Shown piece after piece: positions 1 through 4,627 of a DNA stretch of 6,967 nucleotides; the first letter of the stretch is position 1, and each line of letters opens with the position of its first letter. The DNA comes from Candidatus Falkowiibacteriota bacterium (GTDB lineage Bacteria > Patescibacteriota > Patescibacteriia > Patescibacteriales > UBA12465): assembly GCA_903839955.1 (NCBI GenBank), contig CAIMEI010000009.1:1-6967 (forward strand), given 5' to 3'. A program made the position numbers and the translations under genes. A model generated the notes under the pieces. The model had not been told where the DNA came from. It saw nothing but the letters and a program-made list of their open reading frames with translations, and searched no databases.

Positions 1-265
1 CACTACACTGATTACGCCTTAGGATCGACTAACCCTGGGTCGATTTTCGTTGCCCAGGAAACCTGAGGTTTTCGATGGGCGTGGTTTTCACACGCCTTTT
101 TGCTACTCATGCCAACATTCTCACTTCCGTCCGCTCCACCACACCTCACGATGTGACTTCAGTGCTGAACAGAATGCTCCTCTACCACTCCCCGCACAAG
201 GCGGAAAGTTCGCATCTTCGGTACTATGCTTGAGCCCCGATAAATTTTCGGCGCGAAACAACTTG

Positions 266-323
266 ATTAGTGAGCTATTACGCTATCTTTAAAGGATGGC
301 TGCTTCTAAGCCAACCTCCTAAT
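266..323 (-). other. GTPase-associated centre of 23S rRNA
   Basis: This 58-nt segment aligns without gaps to E. coli 23S 1051-1108, the rRNA platform for ribosomal protein uL11 and for elongation-factor GTPases, and the binding site of thiostrepton-type antibiotics. The core GGCTTAGAAGCAGCC and GCGTAATAGCTCAC are intact. The equivalents of A1067 (position 307) and A1095 (position 279) are both A, the usual antibiotic-sensitive state. The closing stem differs in sequence from E. coli but still pairs (ATTAG with CTAAT). Confidence 0.9.
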
Positions 324-701
324 TGTCGTGGTCACAACACCACCTTTCACACTTAGCATAGATTTAGGGACCTTAAATGGCGATCTGGGCTGTTTCCCTT
401 TTGACTGATGAACCTTAGCGCCCATAGTCTGACTCCCGGATTCTACCCGTGGGTATTCGGAGTTTGATTAAAGATGGTACCTTGCGGCCCACCCTCATCC
501 AGTGCTCTACCCCCCACAGTCAACATCCGAGGCTAGCCCAAAAGCTATTTCGAGGAGAACCAGCTATTGCCGAGTTCGATTGGAATTTCTCCGCTAACCA
601 CGAGTCATCCCCTAGTGTTGCACGGCTAGTGGGTTCGGTCCTTCATGACGTTTTCACGCCACTTCAACCTGCTCATGGCTAGATCACCCGGCTTCGGGTC
701 T

Positions 702-835
702 TGTCCATGCGACGTGTACTTCACTTTAACGCACTAATTAAAACTAATGCGTAAAAGTGAAGCACAATGCGGGCTATTAACCCTCGCTTTCACTGTGCAT
801 GCTCGCCAAGCGGCGATTATGCAAGCCACATAGAA
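702..835 (-). other. Expanded 23S variable region with an inserted long hairpin
   Basis: The conserved flanks TTCTATGTGGC (upstream) and AGACCCGAAGC (downstream) match E. coli 23S around 594 and 668. About 134 nt lie between them here, against about 75 in E. coli. Most of the excess is one 44-nt hairpin at 719-762, whose arms begin CTTCACTTT and end AAAGTGAAG. It has 17-19 base pairs including G-U pairs, one mismatch and a short AT-rich loop. The expansion falls at the start of domain II. The rRNA continues normally on both sides, so this is a helix extension rather than an intron. Confidence 0.75.
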
Positions 836-947
836 CAAACTCGTTGGCTCATTCTTCAATAGGCACACCGTCACCCCAGTAAACTGAGGCTCCGATTCCT
901 TGTAAGTATATGGTTTCAGGTACTATTTCACCTCCCTCGTCGGGATG

Positions 948-984
<37 letters not shown>

Positions 985-1106
985 ATCATAAGAAATATTT
1001 AGCCTTGGGTCATAGTCGACCCTGATTCAAACGGGATTTCACGAGTCCCGCCCTACTTAAGATTTATCGCCGTAAAGAGTAAATACATTTCGTTTACGGG
1101 GCTATC

Positions 1107-1286
1107 ACCCGCTCTGGCAGAGCTTTCCAGCTCGCTTCAACTATGTATAAACTTTTTTGACTTTACCGTGCTGAATTGGATAGCACACGCAATAATCTTG
1201 CGACCCCCGTGGAACGTATGGTTCCAACACCTTCAAGCTAAAATTTAGTAAACTAAATCTTTGGCCGCAGTTGCACGGGTTTGGGC
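1107..1286 (-). other. Expanded 23S variable region in domain I
   Basis: The region lies between the conserved GCCC after GGGGAAGA and the GGGTGATAGCCCCGTA block, equivalent to E. coli about 265-327. It is about 180 nt here against about 62 nt in E. coli, an excess of about 118 nt. Several local inverted repeats are visible, for example GATTTAGT facing ACTAAATT and GGAAC facing GTTCC, which suggests extra rRNA helices. No reading frame or intron-like element is evident. Whether the extra RNA is kept or cut out as an intervening sequence cannot be told from the DNA. Confidence 0.7.
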
Positions 1287-1599
1287 TCTTCCCCTTTCGC
1301 TCGCCACTACTTAGGGAATCACTATTGTTTTCTCTTCCTCCGGTTACTAAGATGTTTCAGTTCACCGGGTCTTCCAGCTCATCTTAAAGATGTAGCTCAT
1401 CTCGTCTTCAACGAGATAGGTTTCCCCATTCGGAGATCTGCGGGTCAAAGGTTGCTTGCCACCTCACCGCAGCTTATCGCAGGCTGCTACGTCCTTCATC
1501 GTTTTCTTATGTCAAGGCATCCGCCATATACTCTTGTTGAGATTTCCTCACACTTTTGTTTTTAAACTTTCTCGAAAAGTTTTTGATCTTGATCTATAA

Positions 1600-1626
1600 C
1601 TGCAATCTAGTCGCTACTAGATGCAG
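1600..1626 (-). other. Hairpin in the 23S leader, proximal to the rRNA
   Basis: The minus strand reads CTGCATCTAGT, an AGCG loop, then ACTAGATTGCAG. This gives an 11-bp stem with one bulged T and a tetraloop. It lies about 50 nt upstream of the mature 23S 5' end, where pre-rRNA processing structures are expected. Its role is inferred from position only. Confidence 0.6.
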
Positions 1627-1630
1627 TCTG

Positions 1631-1665
1631 CTTCATTATTGAAATTGCAAAAAGTCATAATGAAG
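1631..1665 (-). other. Second hairpin in the 23S leader
   Basis: CTTCATTAT and ATAATGAAG form a perfect 9-bp stem around a 17-nt loop, four bases from the neighbouring 1600-1626 hairpin. The pair may be landing sites for rRNA processing nucleases. No T-tract follows, so it is not an intrinsic terminator. Confidence 0.5.
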
Positions 1666-1790
1666 TTTTTATTCTGATTTTAAGGGTCGCACACGGTCTG
1701 TAATCTGATTGACTTACCGGTTCCGCACACCGCTAGGCGATGAACGAAATGAGTGCTTCAATCTTTTTTTCAAATCTACTCCGGAGGACT

Positions 1791-1810
1791 AAAAAAACCG
1801 CCGAGGCGGT
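1791..1810 (-). terminator. Intrinsic terminator or attenuator in the 23S leader
   Basis: The minus strand reads ACCGC, loop CTCG, GCGGT, then an uninterrupted run of T (seven counting the last stem base). This is a compact GC-rich intrinsic terminator about 115 nt downstream of the predicted start of the 1913-1941 promoter and about 245 nt before the 23S. It could end a small RNA, end read-through from the rpmF-pilT operon (which has no terminator of its own), or act as an attenuator for the rRNA. The stem is short, so its efficiency is uncertain. Confidence 0.65.
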
Positions 1811-1848
1811 CTACAACACAAGTGAAAAAGGCTTTGTGTTATCACCGC
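1806..1848 (-). promoter_or_regulatory. Possible antiterminator stem competing with the leader terminator
   Basis: GCGGT (1844-1848) plus AACACAA (1834-1840) can pair with TTGTGTT (1815-1821) plus ACCGC (1806-1810), giving 7 and 5 bp separated by a small internal loop. The ACCGC arm is the same one that forms the 5' side of the terminator at 1791-1810, so the two folds exclude each other. This is the usual layout of a transcription attenuator. A regulatory function is inferred from the pairing alone; no ligand, leader peptide or protein-binding site is recognised. Confidence 0.45.
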
Positions 1849-1912
1849 TTTAAGTGGATATGAAAAATTGGATTACGCATATCGTATCTCTTGTTTTTTA
1901 AAACTGTTTTCA

Positions 1913-1941
1913 ATTATAGCCGACCAAAAAAATAATGTCAA
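1913..1941 (-). promoter_or_regulatory. Perfect consensus sigma70 promoter upstream of 23S
   Basis: The minus strand carries TTGACA at 1936-1941 and TATAAT at 1913-1918, separated by exactly 17 bp. Both hexamers are full matches to consensus. Transcription should start near 1905-1907, giving a leader of about 360 nt before the mature 23S 5' end. The promoter begins 27 bp after the pilT stop codon, inside the only sizeable gap of the window. Such strength fits a stable-RNA gene. Confidence 0.88.
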
Positions 1942-1967
1942 TACCCGAAAAACCCAGTAAAAAGGCC

Positions 1968-3047
1968 CTAAATCTCGCGATTATTTTCCATATACTCCAG
2001 CGCCACCTCTTTAGAGATCAAACCGGCGCCATAGAGCCGCTTGAGATCGTGGTCCAGGCAGACCATTCCTTCCGAAGAACTGGTTTCAATCACATTCTTC
2101 ATCTGGGAAACTTTGTTCTCTCTGATTAAGTTGGAAATGGCCGAATTATTCAACATGATTTCGCGGGCCGCGACGCGGCCGCCGTCCAAACGCGGAATCA
2201 AATGTTGAGCAATTACGGCGCTAAGAATGTTGGATAGCTGGGATTTGATTTGCCCTTGCTGGTGGGCGGGAAAAATATCAATAATACGATCCACTGATTG
2301 AACAGAATTGGCGGTATGCAAAGTAGCCAGCACCAAATGTCCAGTTTCGGCGATGGTGATGGCCGAAGCAATGGTTTCCAGGTCTCTCATTTCGCCAATC
2401 ATAATCACATTCGGATCCTGGCGCAAGACATGGGAAAGCCCCTCCGGAAAACTCAAAAAATCGGTGCCGTACTGCCTTTGGGAAATAATGCTTTTTTTCG
2501 GCGCAAAAACAAATTCAATCGGATCCTCAAAAGTGGTTATGCTATAGCGATAAGTTTCATTTAAATAATTAATCATCGCCGCCAAAGTGGTGGACTTGCC
2601 AGAACCAGTTGGGCCGACCACTAAAATCAAGCCCTGCTTCTTGTCGAGAATTTTTTTAATGCTATCGTCAAAGCCAACTTCTTCCAAGGTGGGCTGATGG
2701 CCAGTGATCACGCGAGCAACAACTCGTAAGTGATCGCAAGCGAAAGAAACGTTCACGCGGAAACGCACGTCGCCGATACTAAAGCCGCTATCCAGCTCCC
2801 GATTTTTCAAAAGCGCTGCCTTCTGCTCTTTATTCAGCAAAAAATCCACCGCCGCATTCATGTCTTTGTCGGTCATCACCGGAAAAGACGTTCCCTTGTA
2901 CTTTTCTAATAGATAAGAGTTCTGCAGGGTCTCGTTAACCTCAAAAAGCTGGCCATCCAAACGCAACATCGGTTGCAGACCGAAAATTAAGTGCAGGTCA
3001 GAAGCCTGCGCGGCAGCAGCGATGGTGAATAATAAATTGAAATCCAT
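1968..3047 (-). CDS. pilT: PilT-family type IV pilus retraction ATPase
   Basis: This 359-residue hexameric secretion ATPase is expected at the cytoplasmic base of a type IV pilus, where PilT proteins drive pilin disassembly and retraction. The N-terminal PAS-like domain shows the family SDLHL motif (residues 16-20). The core has Walker A GPTGSGKST (145-153), the Asp box TFEDPIEFV (172-180), Walker B VIMIGEMRD (214-222) and the His box GHLVLATLHT (236-245). AISNLIRE (303-310) matches the AIRNLIRE motif typical of PilT/PilU rather than PilB. Length is slightly above the usual 345 or so, with the excess around residues 40-60. The ATG lies 10 nt after the rnc stop without a Shine-Dalgarno sequence, so translation is probably coupled. 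It ends with TAG and has no terminator before the 23S promoter. A PilU-like role cannot be excluded. Confidence 0.93.
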   Translation of the reverse strand: MDFNLLFTIAAAAQASDLHLIFGLQPMLRLDGQLFEVNETLQNSYLLEKYKGTSFPVMTDKDMNAAVDFLLNKEQKAALLKNRELDSGFSIGDVRFRVNVSFACDHLRVVARVITGHQPTLEEVGFDDSIKKILDKKQGLILVVGPTGSGKSTTLAAMINYLNETYRYSITTFEDPIEFVFAPKKSIISQRQYGTDFLSFPEGLSHVLRQDPNVIMIGEMRDLETIASAITIAETGHLVLATLHTANSVQSVDRIIDIFPAHQQGQIKSQLSNILSAVIAQHLIPRLDGGRVAAREIMLNNSAISNLIRENKVSQMKNVIETSSSEGMVCLDHDLKRLYGAGLISKEVALEYMENNREI

Positions 3048-3057
3048 AGGGATAATA

Positions 3058-3750
3058 TTACCAATTTTTAGCGATTAATCCTTTGGCGGCGGCATCGATT
3101 TGCGCTTCTTGCTTGGACGATCCAGTGCCGGTGGAAATTAAATCTTCATTCAAATAAAGGCCGACAGTAAATATTTTGGCGTGATCCGGGCCTTCTTCGC
3201 TTAGTACCTGATAGCTAGGAGTAACGGCTAAGAATTCTTGAGAAGCCTCCTGAAAACGAGATTTCGGATCCAAATAAGTTTTATTCTTCAAAATTTCCGC
3301 TAATTTTACCACAATGCGGCCGAGAATAAATTTCTTGGCGGCGTCTAAGCCCTGATCCAAATACATCGCGCCAATCAAGGCCTCAATGGCGTTGGCTAAA
3401 ATATAGCCGCGCGCTTTTTTGTTTTTGTCTTTGGACTCACCGCGAGAAAGGTATAAATAATCATCTAGGCTGATTTCTTCGGCTACCACGTGCAGCATTT
3501 TGGCATTCACCAAACTAGCACGCCAGTTGGTTAAATCGCCTTCCGGGGTTTCTGGAAAATTTAAATATAAATATTCAGTCACGACAATTTCCAAAACGGC
3601 ATCGCCTAAAAACTCCAAGCGCTCGTTGTGGCCGCAAGGGAAATCGGGGTGCTCGTTCAAATAGGAGCGGTGCACCAGGGCCTGCTTGAGCAGGGCTTCA
3701 TTCTGGAAAAAGAAGTTAATCTTTTTTTGTAGTTTTTCAAATTCCGCCAT
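3058..3750 (-). CDS. rnc: Ribonuclease III
   Basis: This 230-residue double-strand-specific endoribonuclease matures rRNA precursors and cleaves structured mRNAs. The catalytic domain carries the signature NERLEFLGDAV (residues 42-52), giving the metal ligands Glu43, Glu46 and Asp50. A second motif, ANAIEALIGAMYLD (119-132), supplies Glu123. A double-stranded RNA-binding domain fills about 160-228 and ends with the typical GSSKQEAQIDAAAKGL segment. Length matches the family (about 226). I chose the ATG at 3750 (MAEFEKL): it lies 4 nt after the nusB stop and fits family length, whereas the frame's upstream extension to 3834 would overlap nusB. One oddity is Asn120, where E. coli has the metal-binding Asp114. 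No Shine-Dalgarno precedes the start, suggesting coupling to nusB. Its position between nusB and pilT, one gene away from a 23S gene, suits a role in rRNA processing. Confidence 0.95.
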   Translation of the reverse strand: MAEFEKLQKKINFFFQNEALLKQALVHRSYLNEHPDFPCGHNERLEFLGDAVLEIVVTEYLYLNFPETPEGDLTNWRASLVNAKMLHVVAEEISLDDYLYLSRGESKDKNKKARGYILANAIEALIGAMYLDQGLDAAKKFILGRIVVKLAEILKNKTYLDPKSRFQEASQEFLAVTPSYQVLSEEGPDHAKIFTVGLYLNEDLISTGTGSSKQEAQIDAAAKGLIAKNW

Positions 3751-3754
3751 AGCT

Positions 3755-4306
3755 TTAAAATTTCGGACTTTCGTCGATTTCGGTGGTTTCCTCTTTGAGT
3801 TCTTCGGTAATTTCTTTGGTGATTTCTTCTTCATTTTCCGCTACTGGCTTTTCTTCTTCATTTTCCGGAATAAAATCAGCTTTTTTCAATTCTTCTGGCA
3901 GGTCATTAAAGATCGAGCCGAGTACGCCATTAACAAATTTACTGGAAGAATCACTGCCAAAAGCCTTGGCGATTTCAATCGCTTCATTGATGGCCACTTT
4001 CGGCGGGATTTTCTCGGCGTGAATCAATTCAAAAATACCGAGGCGCAAAATATTGCGATCCACATAGGTGATCTGCTCCAAAGGCCATTCCGTGGCATAT
4101 TTGCGGATGTAATTATCAATTTCTTCCAGGTGCTCAAAGATGCCGTCCATGGTGTATTTCACGTAGCCGTTATCATTGAAATCGGGGGCAAAATTGGCGA
4201 AATTATCCTTAATGATGCGGTCAATATCTTCGTTGTGGCGATGATTAAAATCCCAAACAAACAAAGTTTGCATGGCGATGGTTCGCGCTAAGTGTCGATT
4301 ACTCAT
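3755..4306 (-). CDS. nusB: Transcription antitermination factor NusB with an acidic C-terminal tail
   Basis: NusB pairs with ribosomal protein uS10 (NusE) on boxA RNA to make RNA polymerase resist termination, chiefly in rRNA operons. Residues 1-137 cover the all-helical family domain: MSNRHLARTIAMQTLF at the start, YVDRNILRLGIFELIH (81-96) and VAINEAIEIAKAFG (104-117), followed by SSKFVNGVLGSI (121-132). The usual length is about 140; here it is 183 because of a 46-residue tail with 17 Glu and 2 Asp, containing a duplicated ENEEE segment. I chose the ATG at 4306 because the protein aligns with the family from its first residue; an in-frame TTG at 4369 would only translate the hairpin preceding the gene. 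There is no Shine-Dalgarno. It follows rpmF by 67 nt and precedes rnc by 4 nt. Confidence 0.92.
   Translation of the reverse strand: MSNRHLARTIAMQTLFVWDFNHRHNEDIDRIIKDNFANFAPDFNDNGYVKYTMDGIFEHLEEIDNYIRKYATEWPLEQITYVDRNILRLGIFELIHAEKIPPKVAINEAIEIAKAFGSDSSSKFVNGVLGSIFNDLPEELKKADFIPENEEEKPVAENEEEITKEITEELKEETTEIDESPKF
3823..3867 (-). repeat. Short direct repeat in the nusB tail
   Basis: An 18-bp sequence beginning CGGAAAATGAAG occurs twice, at 3850-3867 and 3823-3840, with a 27-bp period. It is in frame and encodes the repeated ENEEE motif of the acidic NusB tail. It looks like a recent small duplication within a low-complexity segment. Confidence 0.85.
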
Positions 4307-4319
4307 AGTTTTTGAGATA

Positions 4320-4369
4320 TTGAAAGCAGCGGCCTGAGACCCCTTCAAGGGCCAAGCCGCCGATTTCAA
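4320..4369 (-). promoter_or_regulatory. Long imperfect hairpin between rpmF and nusB
   Basis: In the 67-nt gap after rpmF, TTGAAATCGGCGGC (5' arm) pairs with GCCGCTGCTTTCAA (3' arm) over 14 positions with a single mismatch. The inner part continues through a small bulge to CCCT/GGGG closing a TGAA loop, giving about 20 pairs in 50 nt. No T-tract follows, so it is not a classical terminator. Its length and near-continuous duplex resemble RNase III substrates, and rnc lies two genes downstream on the same transcript. An RNA-processing or autoregulatory role is inferred. Confidence 0.6.
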
Positions 4370-4373
4370 AACT

Positions 4374-4568
4374 TTATTTTTTCGGTTTTTTGACCGTTTT
4401 TTTTACTACCTCTTTGCCTTTGTAGGCGCCGCAGAATTCGCAAGCGGTGTGAGGCTTTTTCGCCTTGCCGCATTTGGAACAGGTATTAAGAGCGACCGGC
4501 TTGAGGGCCAAATGGGCGCGGTTCTTACCAACGGCTGATTTTGTCTTTCTTTTCTTCGGATTAGCCAT
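4374..4568 (-). CDS. rpmF: 50S ribosomal protein bL32
   Basis: This 64-residue, lysine-rich zinc-ribbon protein of the large ribosomal subunit begins MANPKKRKTKS, matching the family's conserved basic N-terminus. It carries four zinc-ligand cysteines as CSKC (30-33) and CEFC (43-46), followed by GAYKGKEV, a standard bL32 ending. The C-terminus adds a short basic tail (KKTVKKPKK). Length is normal (about 57-65). It is the first gene of the rpmF-nusB-rnc-pilT run, with its own predicted promoter at 4600-4627. The ATG has only A/T-rich sequence upstream and no Shine-Dalgarno. Confidence 0.95.
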   Translation of the reverse strand: MANPKKRKTKSAVGKNRAHLALKPVALNTCSKCGKAKKPHTACEFCGAYKGKEVVKKTVKKPKK

Positions 4569-4599
4569 ATAATTATGAAAATATATTAATTACCCTTTC

Positions 4600-4627
4600 A
4601 GTATAACGAAAACTGTTTATTAGTCAA
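4600..4627 (-). promoter_or_regulatory. Predicted sigma70 promoter for rpmF-nusB-rnc-pilT
   Basis: The minus strand has TTGACT at 4622-4627, overlapping the ftsH stop codon, then 16 bp, then TATACT at 4600-4605. Each hexamer matches consensus at five of six positions. The start would fall near 4593, leaving a leader of about 25 nt before the rpmF ATG. No terminator separates ftsH from rpmF, so read-through from ftsH is also possible. Confidence 0.65.

Larger units (their letters stand above)
1791..1906 (-). ncRNA. Predicted short leader RNA or stand-alone small RNA
   Basis: A perfect sigma70 promoter (1913-1941) and an intrinsic terminator (1791-1810) bound a transcript of about 115 nt with no convincing reading frame. 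It holds three possible stems: GATATG with CATATC (1857-1883), the long stem at 1806-1848, and the terminator. It does not resemble 5S rRNA, tRNA, or a 6S or SRP RNA that I can recognise. It could be a free small RNA, or the prematurely terminated form of the 23S leader. No other strong promoter is visible between the terminator and the 23S, which favours the leader reading. Confidence 0.4.

Noticed and set aside
1549..1906. boxA-like antitermination site in the 23S leader
   Set aside because: No convincing match to TGCTCTTTAACA is present on the transcribed strand. The nearest likeness (TCTCTTGTTTTTTAAA) is on the opposite strand.
1561..1967. Possible tRNA, 5S rRNA or 16S remnant upstream of the 23S
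   Set aside because: I looked for a T-arm GGTTCRA motif, a 7-bp acceptor stem, 5S landmarks and the 16S 3' end on both strands and found none.
3751..3834. Lysine-rich N-terminal extension of RNase III from an ATG at 3834
   Set aside because: It would overlap the nusB coding sequence by about 80 bp, and the family start fits the ATG at 3750, 4 nt after the nusB stop. The basic residues are a frame shadow of the acidic NusB tail.
3686..4291. Plus-strand frame of 201 codons, very rich in Phe
   Set aside because: It is the reverse complement of the Lys/Glu-rich nusB tail and the rnc start; the Phe runs are an artefact of TTC-rich antisense DNA.
4307..4369. TTG start 21 codons upstream of the chosen nusB start
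   Set aside because: The extra residues match nothing in NusB and simply translate the hairpin arms; the ATG at 4306 aligns with the family N-terminus.
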